Shown piece after piece: positions 44,539 to 52,411 of a DNA stretch of 64,000 nt. The notes under the pieces were generated by a model, which saw only the letters and a program-made list of their open reading frames with translations, made no database searches and had not been told where the DNA came from. The stretch's first letter is position 1; each line of letters starts with the position of its first letter. The position numbers and the translations under genes are program-made. Source of the DNA: JANXSF01 sp043745195 (GTDB lineage Bacteria; Acidobacteriota; Terriglobia; Bryobacterales; Bryobacteraceae); NCBI GenBank assembly GCA_043745195.1, contig JAYTTF010000188.1:57863-121862 (forward strand), written 5' to 3'.

Positions 44539-46556
44539 TGGGCCGAATTCAACTTTGTTTCGTGTGGCACATGCACCAGCCTTTTTATAAGGATCTGGTG
44601 TCAAATGAGTATAAGCTGCCTTGGACGCGTATGCACGCGTTGAAAGATTACTACGGCATGGTGAAAGTGCTGGAAGACTTTCCCGATGTCCACCAGACTT
44701 TCAACCTGGTGCCCTCAATGATGGTGCAGTTGGAAGAGTATGTATCGGGGACTGCTGCCGATCCTTTTCTGCGTTGCGCCTTGAAGCCTGCTGAGGAACT
44801 TTCGCATCAGGAACAAAATTTCATACTTCAGTATTTCTTTCAGGCCAATGTGTCGCGGATGATTTATCGCTATCCGCGTTACGGCCAACTTTACGAGGCC
44901 AGTAAGCAGTTACGAAGAACCTTTAGCGCGCAGGACTTTCGAGATCTTCAAGTGTTGAGTCAGCTCGCCTGGTTTGATGAAGAGTTTTTGAAAGGCGACC
45001 GCGACGTCCGCGACCTGATTCGCAAAGGCCGCAATTACACCTTAGAAGAGCAGCGTTTGATGGGCCGCAAGCAACTTGAGATCATGGCGAAAGTATTGCC
45101 GGTCTATAAGGAATTTGCATCACGCGGCCAGATTGAAATTTCAGCAACGCCTTACTATCATCCTATTCTGCCGTTGTTGTGTGATTCCGATATTGCCTCT
45201 GTTTCGCACCATGGCGTGCCCTTGCCACAGCGTTTTCGATATCCCGAAGATGCCCGCCACCAACTGGTGAAAGCTCGCGAGTACATGGAAACCACCTTTG
45301 GTATTGCGCCGGTTGGACTTTGGCCATCGGAAGGTTCAGTTTCCGATGAGGCAATGCGAATTGCTGCTGATGTTGGCTATCAATGGTTTGCCACAGACAA
45401 TGGAGTGCTTGGCCGGACGCTTGGTTCAACGGCCGGTGCGTTTGAAACCTATCGTCCCTACAAATGGAAGAGTGAAGGGCGCGAGATGCATTGCATTTTC
45501 CGCGACCACTATTTAAGCGATCTGATTGGCTTTGAATATTCGCGAATGGGAGCGGCTGACGCGGCGCAACATTTCCTTGATCGGATCCGGGAAAACTGTG
45601 GTGGAAGGGATGCGGTTGTTCCCATAATCCTGGATGGTGAAAACGCTTGGGAATATTACGAAGAAGGCGGGCGCGAATTTCTTCGTCAACTTTATAAGCG
45701 CATCAGCGATGCTTCAGACCTGCAAGCGCTTTCAGTAAGCGAGGCCTTGGCACAGAACGGAGCGCATGAAATTGGGCACATTTTCCCCGGCTCCTGGATC
45801 GGTGCAAACTTTGATGTTTGGATCGGGGCGGAAGAGGATAATCAAGCCTGGAACCTGCTGCTGCGGGCACGCGAGGCTTATGAAGCAGGGAAGGACAATG
45901 TGTCCCCAGCGGCCAAAGCGATGGCGTTTGAAGAAATCCTGATTGCACAGGGCAGCGATTGGTGCTGGTGGTATGGGCCGGAACACGATTCGGCGAATCG
46001 AGTGGAATTTGATCAGTTGTTCCGCGGACATTTGGCGAACGTATATAAATCATTGGAACTGCAGCCGCCCGAGGAATTATCGCGCTCACTGCTGCACTTG
46101 ACCGTGACCGACCTTCACGATAAACCGACTGGCCGCATTAAGCCAACGATTGATGGGATGGTGAGTTCCTATTTTGAATGGTTAGGTTCGGGGAACTATC
46201 GGCTGGAGGAACGCTCTGGAGCCATGCATAGCCAGCGCAATATTATTCAGAGCCTGTCTTATGGCACTGATGGCCAGCACCTTTTTCTGCGGCTGGATTT
46301 TCATGAACTGCCCGTTGCCGCCAGCATTGAACTGCATTTGAAAACTGAATCGGTTGAGCTGGAAATCACCTCCAGCCGTTTTTGTTTGGAGCGCATTCTG
46401 GAAGCAGCGTTTCCTTTGCGCGAACTTGGAGTGCAACCAGGTGATCCTTTAAGGTTTCAGTTATCCGTGTGGAAGGAAAAATTGCCTGTGGCTGCTGTTC
46501 CACAACAAGGCTGGCTTGAGATGGATACCAATGAGCCAGGCGATTGGCCAGCTTAG
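44538..46556 (+). CDS. Glycoside hydrolase family 57
   Basis: 672 residues from ATG 44538, which overlaps the previous stop (TAATG). The family signatures are HMHQPFYKD at 11-19, PYYHPILPLLCD near 210, GLWPSEGSVSDEAMRI near 260 with the candidate nucleophile Glu, WFATDNGVLGRT, and ILDGENAWEYYEEGGREFLR near 380 with the acid Asp. A C-terminal all-beta domain begins near 540. There is no signal peptide, so the enzyme should act on internal alpha-glucans (alpha-amylase, amylopullulanase or branching type; not decidable here). Confidence 0.92.
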   Translation: MGRIQLCFVWHMHQPFYKDLVSNEYKLPWTRMHALKDYYGMVKVLEDFPDVHQTFNLVPSMMVQLEEYVSGTAADPFLRCALKPAEELSHQEQNFILQYFFQANVSRMIYRYPRYGQLYEASKQLRRTFSAQDFRDLQVLSQLAWFDEEFLKGDRDVRDLIRKGRNYTLEEQRLMGRKQLEIMAKVLPVYKEFASRGQIEISATPYYHPILPLLCDSDIASVSHHGVPLPQRFRYPEDARHQLVKAREYMETTFGIAPVGLWPSEGSVSDEAMRIAADVGYQWFATDNGVLGRTLGSTAGAFETYRPYKWKSEGREMHCIFRDHYLSDLIGFEYSRMGAADAAQHFLDRIRENCGGRDAVVPIILDGENAWEYYEEGGREFLRQLYKRISDASDLQALSVSEALAQNGAHEIGHIFPGSWIGANFDVWIGAEEDNQAWNLLLRAREAYEAGKDNVSPAAKAMAFEEILIAQGSDWCWWYGPEHDSANRVEFDQLFRGHLANVYKSLELQPPEELSRSLLHLTVTDLHDKPTGRIKPTIDGMVSSYFEWLGSGNYRLEERSGAMHSQRNIIQSLSYGTDGQHLFLRLDFHELPVAASIELHLKTESVELEITSSRFCLERILEAAFPLRELGVQPGDPLRFQLSVWKEKLPVAAVPQQGWLEMDTNEPGDWPA

Positions 46557-47214
46557 AACTAGAGACACTACGGCCTTAAAGTAAGTTCCCGCATTTTCAA
46601 AATGTTTGGCCCGTCAGGCTGATTGTATTTCACCTGTTGAAGCCACCACCCCTGGCAGCCCTGCCTGATTTACAGGCTTGATCACCGCGGTAACCAACCG
46701 AAGTGAACAAATCAGGTATTCCATACAACCAGCACAACGGTCCAATGTTTTAGCTATTCGAATCGATCCGAAAGCTGGCTCGCCTTGCGGCGAACACTTT
46801 CAAAAAGAGCATTCTGGCCAGAATTTATCTCTCTAATTCCATGATAGCGTGTGGGTGCAAGAGTCTGGAGACGAAGTAGTTGATAGCAAAGGGAAGAATG
46901 GGTTGTGAATGAGGAACGTCCCCTGGCCTGCGGCTGGCCCCTCGCCAGCCTGTAGAGAGCCAGAAAACGTCGCTGATTGTTGGGAAATGTGGTTTGCCCG
47001 AGCAGCCGGACGAGGGCGTCCGGCTGCAGGCCAGGGGGCCTGCCCCCCCGGAGCCTAAAGCCAGAAGGCTATTGGGAACTTCAGGGTTACCTCTGGAGAC
47101 TAAAATTCTGCTTTGCCTTGAAGGACAGGAACTCCGTCACAAGGATTTAGATCCACGACGGAGACACCACTTTCAGGGCAAGCTTGAATTTACTGCAAGG
47201 CATGAGATAAGCCG
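46557..47214. other. 658-bp gene-free region with clustered hairpins
   Basis: No convincing gene is seen on either strand. It holds a perfect 14-bp palindrome ATTCTGGCCAGAAT (46811-46824), a TCGCC-TTGC-GGCGA hairpin (46780-46793), and GC-rich hairpins at 46932-46950 (GGCTGGC with GCCAGCC), 47002-47027 (11-bp perfect arms GCAGCCGGACG) and 47028-47041. The last two stand back to back. No T-run follows, so they are not ordinary terminators. They may be REP-like elements. Confidence 0.6.
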
Positions 47215-47910
47215 CTAATCGTACTTCTCGTGCACCACCTGCTTCTTATCAAAACCCAATGCCGCTAGTTGCTCCCGAACGCCACTTACCATCTCATTCA
47301 GGCCGCATACATAAACATCGAAATCACGCCGGTCACCGATTTCTTCCAGTAAGTGCGGCTGCACTCTGCCTGTCAACCCATTCCAGTGCGGCCCGGGTCG
47401 AGTTACTGTTGGTAAGAATTTGAAGTTAGGATACTTCTCCGCCAAACCTTCAAACTCTTCGCGATAGAGTAAGTTCTGCGCAAATCGTACTCCGAAAATT
47501 AGCGCGAACTGCTGTCCTTCCCCACGGCCCAGCGCCTCAATCAGCATCGGTAACATGGGGGCCACGCCTGTCCCTGTGGCCACCATGATTGAATTTTTCA
47601 ATGGGTTCCGCAGCACGAACGTCCCGATGGGCCCTTTCAAATCCACTCCTTCTCCGGGCTTCAAGTTGAATAGGTGCGGTGAAAATTGGCCGTCCTCCAC
47701 AAGATTCAAGCACAGTGCAAACCTGTTATCCGCACCAGAGCCAGCCACAACTGAGTAAGCCCGCGTGATCTTCTTTTCCGACGCAGTCACTGACGAGAGC
47801 GAGACGAATTGCCCAGGAACAAAAGCGAACTTTTCCGCGCCCTCCGCATAGAATTCAAAATGCCGAATTCCTGGAGCCAACTCTTTCCAATCAATTAAAA
47901 CAGCTCTCAT
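47215..47910 (-). CDS. FAD/NAD(P)-binding oxidoreductase of the ferredoxin reductase family
   Basis: 231 residues. The FAD-binding barrel has GQFVSLSS and the RxYS motif (TRAYSVVAGS). The NAD(P) domain has MVATGTGVAPMLPM near 115 and ends DVYVCGLNEMVSGVREQL. There is no iron-sulfur domain, as in NAD(P)H-flavin or ferredoxin reductases. It overlaps the CbiX-like gene by four bases, which suggests a joint role in a redox or tetrapyrrole step; the siroheme link is inference. Confidence 0.87.
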   Translation of the reverse strand: MRAVLIDWKELAPGIRHFEFYAEGAEKFAFVPGQFVSLSSVTASEKKITRAYSVVAGSGADNRFALCLNLVEDGQFSPHLFNLKPGEGVDLKGPIGTFVLRNPLKNSIMVATGTGVAPMLPMLIEALGRGEGQQFALIFGVRFAQNLLYREEFEGLAEKYPNFKFLPTVTRPGPHWNGLTGRVQPHLLEEIGDRRDFDVYVCGLNEMVSGVREQLAALGFDKKQVVHEKYD

Positions 47911-48275
47911 TTTTGTAGAACCTCTTTTGCACGATCTAACAGAATCTGCCCTAAAGCCGGATGCCCATCCAGCGGCGGAGCAATCTGAATGGTGATGCCC
48001 TTTTGCACTTCCAGGATTTCACCGACGATGCGTGGCAGGTCCCGCTTCAAGTGAATCCCCGCCGTGAGGAAGTATGGAAGTACCGCAATGTTTTTTGCGC
48101 CGCGAGCAACTAAGCATGCAACCGCAGCCGGCAAATCGGGCTTGCCCATTTCCAGGAATGCTGTCTCCCACAAAACAAAACCGCCAGTTTCGCCAACAGA
48201 CTTCGCCACCTTGCGCACGGCATCATTGGCCGATTCCACGCTGGAACCATGTGCGAAAATCACAACCGCCGTCAT
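47907..48275 (-). CDS. Short CbiX/SirB-type chelatase
   Basis: 122 residues. The active-site His is in VIFAHGSSVESAN near residue 9, followed by LETAFLEMGKPDLPAAV-like sequence and VLPYFLTAGIHLKRDLP, which carries the second metal-binding His. At this length it is a single-domain chelatase (CbiXS type) that would work as a dimer to insert Fe or Co into sirohydrochlorin. It overlaps both neighbours by four bases. Confidence 0.85.
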   Translation of the reverse strand: MTAVVIFAHGSSVESANDAVRKVAKSVGETGGFVLWETAFLEMGKPDLPAAVACLVARGAKNIAVLPYFLTAGIHLKRDLPRIVGEILEVQKGITIQIAPPLDGHPALGQILLDRAKEVLQK

Positions 48276-48895
48276 TGCCCCTCCACCATTGCTTCCGGTT
48301 TAGACATTGACCGCGTGAGACCACTCAAGAATTGAATAAAGAACCGTCCACGAGCGCGGCCGTTATTGTTCACCATTGCAAGCCGCTGCAGGAAAACCAG
48401 CAGACGAAACATGTACTGGTCCATCACTGCTTCGGCGTTTCCCCCATGGTCGTCCAATCTCACCCGGAATTCATCAGCTCGCTTTTCAAAATTCCGGTAC
48501 ACTCCGGCGGCCTTCAGATTGTTAAACACCGGTTCATAGACCAAATTTGTCTTGTACTTTGCGATCAATTGTTCAAGCGACAGCTGGACCTCTGCATCCA
48601 ACACCCCGATAACTTCTTCGCAGGCAAAGTAAAGGTTGGAACCACAAAATGTAAGCAGCGCCTGATTTTGAGCAATAAATTCTTCCTCGATTCGGACATC
48701 GCCATTCGGAAGCTGCCCTGGAGCAATCTGAACCAGCTTTTCGTGCGCTCTGCCTTCCATTAAATAAATGCAGTCCAAGGGGCAGGAAATTGTTTCTTCG
48801 CGCTTACTGCCACAGCATTGCGGGCAGATAATTTGATTCAACGCCGGACAGTTTCGCCGCGCCCGACGGCTGTCACACAGTGTGCACTTTTCCAT
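48272..48895 (-). CDS. Hypothetical protein with Cys-rich N-terminal zinc ribbon
   Basis: 207 residues. The first 42 residues contain Cys pairs (EKCTLCDSRRARRNCPALNQ, ICPQCCGSKREE, SCPLDCIYL), enough for two zinc sites. The rest is helical with no known motif (QLSLEQLIAKYKTNLVYEPV, VMDQYMFRLLVFLQRLAMVN). It is the first gene of the operon with the chelatase and reductase, which makes a metal- or redox-related role thinkable. Family not recognised. Confidence 0.75.
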   Translation of the reverse strand: MEKCTLCDSRRARRNCPALNQIICPQCCGSKREETISCPLDCIYLMEGRAHEKLVQIAPGQLPNGDVRIEEEFIAQNQALLTFCGSNLYFACEEVIGVLDAEVQLSLEQLIAKYKTNLVYEPVFNNLKAAGVYRNFEKRADEFRVRLDDHGGNAEAVMDQYMFRLLVFLQRLAMVNNNGRARGRFFIQFLSGLTRSMSKPEAMVEGQ

Positions 48896-48926
48896 TAGGG
48901 TATACAGCCCATCGTATCATCGAAGT

Positions 48927-49079
48927 ATGGCGCGTCTTGATTTGTACCTGAAGGTCGAAATCGATTTGAGTGAAGGAGAGAAGCCGCAAAAGCTAGCCTC
49001 GGAAATCTGCCGCATGATTCGGAAAGTTTACGGGGTTCGCGACGCAGAGGTGACCAACTTCGTCACCTCAGAGGAGTAA
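48927..49079 (+). CDS. Small hypothetical protein
   Basis: 50 residues from ATG 48927: MARLDLYLKVEIDLSEGEKP, then ASEICRMIRKVYGVRDAEVT. It looks like a compact alpha/beta fold with a hydrophobic strand, one helix and a second strand (YGVRDAEVTNFV). It lies 31 bp before the helicase gene on the same strand and 31 bp from the divergent zinc-ribbon gene. Family unknown; length and composition support a real gene. Confidence 0.65.
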   Translation: MARLDLYLKVEIDLSEGEKPQKLASEICRMIRKVYGVRDAEVTNFVTSEE

Positions 49080-49110
49080 TCGGCTGACCACTACCATTAC
49101 CAAGCTCGCC

Positions 49111-51012
49111 GTGAAGTCTTTCTTCGGCCGCAAAGGAACGTTGAAAGCGTGGCATGCAAACCATGAATTCCGCCAAGGTCAACTGGACATGGCAGAAGCA
49201 GTGGAAGCTGCGCTTAAAGATAAGCGTCACTTGATGGTGGAAGCCGGCACCGGCACCGGTAAGACCTTGGCGTATTTAATTCCGGCCATTCTTTCCGGCA
49301 AGCGTGTGGTGATCTCTACTGGCACGAAGAACCTGCAGGAACAGCTTTATTTGAAAGACGTCCCGTTTCTGGATAAGAACATGCCGGGGCAACTTCGTGT
49401 GACCTACATGAAGGGCCGGGCAAACTATTTGTGCCGCCAAAAGGTTTACGATGCGGCCATTGAGCCGATTTTATCGGGCCTGGAAGAAGTCAACGATTTC
49501 CAAATTATTCAAGAGTGGGAGAAGACAACGGTGCTGGGCGATAGGGCGGAGATTTCCACTCTTCCTGAAAACTCCACCGCCTGGGCGAAGTTGGATGCCC
49601 GCCGCGAACTCTGCACCGGTTCTAAGTGCCAGCAGTACGAACGCTGCTTTATCACCGAAATGCAGCGCAAGGCTTTTGAGAGTGACATTATCATTGTGAA
49701 CCACCACTTGTTCTTTGCTGACCTTGCAGTGAAGGACACCGAGCACGCCGGCATTATTCCTAATTACGACGCGGTGATTTTTGACGAGGCTCACGAGATT
49801 GAAGACGTTGCCGGGCAATACTTCGGCCTTTCCATTTCCACTTACCAGATTCTGGAAATCAAGCGCGATGTGGCGGCGATTGCTCGCCGTAAGAATTTCG
49901 GCACCGCTGAACTGGATCGTACGCTGATCATGGTGGAGGAACGGGCCGGCAAATTTTTCGATATTTTTCCTGACACGGAGGGTCGCGTTGGCTTTACCGG
50001 GCATAATGAAATCCTCACGGAGCACGCTAGCGAGTATTTTGATTTACAAACGGTGCTGGAACTTCTTGGATCCCAGCTTCAATTGATTAAGAATGCGCCG
50101 GAGGAAGTGATCCCGCTGGTGAATCGAGTCCGTGACCTGGTTGGTAATCTGCGGCTGTGGGTGGAAAATCCTGACAAAAGTCAGGTGTACTATATAGAGC
50201 GGCGTGGCAGAGGTTGCTTCCTACACGCGACGCCTATTGACGTTTCGCAGTTGCTTGCTGAAAAGTTATTCAGCAACGTTTCCACCGTGGTGATGACTTC
50301 TGCAACGCTTGCGGTTGCCGGCGATTTCAACTTCGCGCAGAAGCGCTTGGGCGTTCCTGGCGCACGCCCGTTGATTGTAGAAAGCCAGTTCGATTATCCG
50401 AAGCAGGCGCTGTTGTATGTTCCGCAGCATCTGCCCGATCCGCGCAATCACTCCTTTATTGCAGCGGCGGCTGACGAAATTGCAGAGCTGTTGCGACACA
50501 GTCGTGGTCGGGCATTTGTTCTATGCACCAGCAATCAGGGTATGCGGACTCTGCACGACAAAGTTTCGTTGGTGAGTGATTGGCCCATGCTGCTGCAAGG
50601 CACAGCGCCGCGCAGCGCACTGCTTGCTGAATTCCGGAAAACTCCGAATGCTGTGCTGTTTGCGACATCGGCCTTTTGGCAGGGCGTGGATGTGCAGGGT
50701 GAGCAGTTGAGCTGTGTCATCATAGACAAGCTTCCATTTGCTGTGCCCAGCGACCCAGTGGTGGAGGCTCGCATCAGTGCCCTCCGTGCTGCTGGCGGCA
50801 ATCCTTTTAACGACTACCAGGTTCCGCAAGCGGCCTTGGCTTTGAAGCAGGGGTTTGGCAGATTGATTCGGGCCAAGTCGGACCGCGGTGTGTTGTCAAT
50901 CCTGGACAACCGGATTACCAAGACCCGTTATGGGCAAATTTTCTTCGATAGTCTGCCAGATTACGCGTTTACCACGCAGATTGCCGATGTGGAGAAATTC
51001 TTCGATGTTTGA
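49111..51012 (+). CDS. dinG: DinG/XPD-like ATP-dependent DNA helicase
   Basis: 633 residues from GTG 49111. Walker A is EAGTGTGKT at 45-53 and the DEAH box is in AVIFDEAHEIED near 222. Four cysteines in NYLCRQ, RELCTGSKC and YERCFI between motifs I and II fit an iron-sulfur cluster as in XPD and DinG. Motif VI region is ALKQGFGRLIRAKSDRG. It unwinds forked DNA or R-loops in a 5' to 3' direction in characterised homologues. Its stop overlaps the queD start by eight bases. Confidence 0.92.
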   Translation: MKSFFGRKGTLKAWHANHEFRQGQLDMAEAVEAALKDKRHLMVEAGTGTGKTLAYLIPAILSGKRVVISTGTKNLQEQLYLKDVPFLDKNMPGQLRVTYMKGRANYLCRQKVYDAAIEPILSGLEEVNDFQIIQEWEKTTVLGDRAEISTLPENSTAWAKLDARRELCTGSKCQQYERCFITEMQRKAFESDIIIVNHHLFFADLAVKDTEHAGIIPNYDAVIFDEAHEIEDVAGQYFGLSISTYQILEIKRDVAAIARRKNFGTAELDRTLIMVEERAGKFFDIFPDTEGRVGFTGHNEILTEHASEYFDLQTVLELLGSQLQLIKNAPEEVIPLVNRVRDLVGNLRLWVENPDKSQVYYIERRGRGCFLHATPIDVSQLLAEKLFSNVSTVVMTSATLAVAGDFNFAQKRLGVPGARPLIVESQFDYPKQALLYVPQHLPDPRNHSFIAAAADEIAELLRHSRGRAFVLCTSNQGMRTLHDKVSLVSDWPMLLQGTAPRSALLAEFRKTPNAVLFATSAFWQGVDVQGEQLSCVIIDKLPFAVPSDPVVEARISALRAAGGNPFNDYQVPQAALALKQGFGRLIRAKSDRGVLSILDNRITKTRYGQIFFDSLPDYAFTTQIADVEKFFDV

Positions 51013-51400
51013 AATCATAGTGGAAAATAAATTCCCTGCAGCACACGCTCTGCGGGGCTATAAGGGAGCCACAGAACCGATTCATGGGCACAATTGGCGT
51101 AGTGAATTGAAACTGGAAGGTGCTGAACTGGATGACTGTGGACTGCTGGCCGATTTCATTGAGGTTAAGGCATGGCTGGATGAAATCATCAGTCGAATGG
51201 ATCACAAGTTCTTAAACGAAACTCCACCCTTTGACAAAGTAAATCCGTCGGCTGAAAACATTGCTAAGTTCATTGGGGATGAATTTCAAGAGGTGTTAAA
51301 TAAAAAGTCTCCCAGCGGACCGGTGCGGGTGGCATCGGTACGCGTGTGGGAGACTGATTTCTGTAGCGCTGTCTATGTTCCGGGCTATTTGGCGAAATAG
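51005..51400 (+). CDS. queD: 6-carboxy-tetrahydropterin synthase (QueD/PTPS family)
   Basis: 131 residues from ATG 51005. Zinc ligands His14 (FPAAHALRGY) and His27/His29 (IHGHNW) are present, as is the DFIEVKAWLDEII and DHKFLNE block. Cys and Glu (near WETDFCSAVYVPGY) complete the active site. It makes the pterin intermediate of queuosine/7-deazaguanine biosynthesis. It overlaps dinG, and its 3' end overlaps the convergent ferredoxin gene by 16 bases. No queC or queE is nearby. Confidence 0.92.
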   Translation: MFEIIVENKFPAAHALRGYKGATEPIHGHNWRSELKLEGAELDDCGLLADFIEVKAWLDEIISRMDHKFLNETPPFDKVNPSAENIAKFIGDEFQEVLNKKSPSGPVRVASVRVWETDFCSAVYVPGYLAK

Positions 51401-51645
51401 GCGGCGTTGATTGGGGTGAATGAATTCCACTTCTCTGGAAGATCGTCCAAAGCAAAAATCGCCGAAACTGGGCAAACAGGGACGCAAGCGCCGCAATCGA
51501 TGCACTCAATAGGATCAATATAAAGCTGCTGGTGATCAGCAAAATTGGGGGCGTCTTTCTTGGGGTGGATGCAATCTACCGGGCAAGCGTCAACGCAAGC
51601 TGTATCCTTGGTTCCAATGCAGGGTTCGGCAATAACATAAGCCAT
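51385..51645 (-). CDS. Ferredoxin with 3Fe-4S/4Fe-4S-type cysteine pattern
   Basis: 86 residues from ATG 51645 (MAYVIAEPCIGTKD). The start is supported by AGAGGAG about 12 bases upstream; an ATG at 51687 would add 14 residues. Cysteines occur as CIGTKDTACVDACPVDC and CIDCGACVPVCPV, the seven-iron/eight-iron bacterial ferredoxin layout. It should serve as a small electron carrier; the partner is not adjacent. Confidence 0.9.
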   Translation of the reverse strand: MAYVIAEPCIGTKDTACVDACPVDCIHPKKDAPNFADHQQLYIDPIECIDCGACVPVCPVSAIFALDDLPEKWNSFTPINAAYFAK

Positions 51646-51769
51646 ATGTGGATTTTTCTCCTCTTCTACCGGCTTGTCCATCGTCATAGCCGGTCCGTTT
51701 CTTTAATCTACCATTTTGCCACAACTGCATAGAAGTTGTGGTACTCTGACTGCTTCTTAGGTATTTCTG

Positions 51770-52411
51770 TTGCTTTTTCTAAACCGTGGCGTACAAATCG
51801 GTGTGGTTTCACTTTGCAGCCTGCTGTGGGGTTTGGATCCAAGCTTTGGAGCGCCAGCCAAGCGGCCTATTGTACGAAAAAAATCTTATTCCAAAAAGAA
51901 AACAGTACAAAAAAAAGCCTACAAGGCCAAATCGAGGCGCGTAGCAACGGCTGCTGCCGCTCCAGCCCGCCAAATGACTCAATCTGAGCTACTTAGCCAG
52001 CAAGACTTTATCGCCACATTCGATGCCGCAGCACATCCAGAACAGCAGACTAAGCTTTGGACTTCAGCAATCAGCTTTCTGGGAACTCCTTATCGCTACG
52101 CTGGTAGCACCAGCCAAGGGATGGATTGTTCCGGCTACACTTCCACGGTGTACCGAGAAGTTGGTGTCCAAATTCCGCGGTCAGCCCAACAGCAATTCCA
52201 ATTTAGCCAACCCATTGAGCCCGATCAGCTAGCTGTCGGAGATCTGGTGTTCTTCGGTGCCAACGAATCGGCAATTTCCCATGTTGGCTTGTATCTGGGT
52301 GAAGGGAAATACTCTCATGCGGCGCTTACTACGCGTAATGTGCGAATAGACACTCTTGCTCCCATGCTTGGGAATATTCGCTTTTTGGGTGCCCGACGAG
52401 TCCCCTATTAA
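51770..52411 (+). CDS. Exported NlpC/P60-family cysteine peptidase
   Basis: 213 residues from TTG 51770 (no in-frame ATG before a stop at 51758). A signal peptide leads into a very basic, Lys-rich linker (about 30-60). The NlpC/P60 domain has the catalytic Cys in QGMDCSGYTSTVYREVG, the His in ISHVGLYLGEGKYSHA and a later Ala/Arg-containing motif. It should cleave peptidoglycan stem peptides in the periplasm. Its TAA overlaps that of the convergent JAMM-like gene. Confidence 0.87.
   Translation: MLFLNRGVQIGVVSLCSLLWGLDPSFGAPAKRPIVRKKSYSKKKTVQKKAYKAKSRRVATAAAAPARQMTQSELLSQQDFIATFDAAAHPEQQTKLWTSAISFLGTPYRYAGSTSQGMDCSGYTSTVYREVGVQIPRSAQQQFQFSQPIEPDQLAVGDLVFFGANESAISHVGLYLGEGKYSHAALTTRNVRIDTLAPMLGNIRFLGARRVPY

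Noticed and set aside
46994..47218. Plus-strand frame of 74 codons
   Set aside because: It is made of hairpin sequence and has unusual Pro/Arg-rich composition; no ribosome site.
50888..51004. A longer N-terminus for queD
   Set aside because: It would overlap dinG by more than 100 bp, and MFEIIVENKFPAAHAL at 51005 is the usual start of the family.
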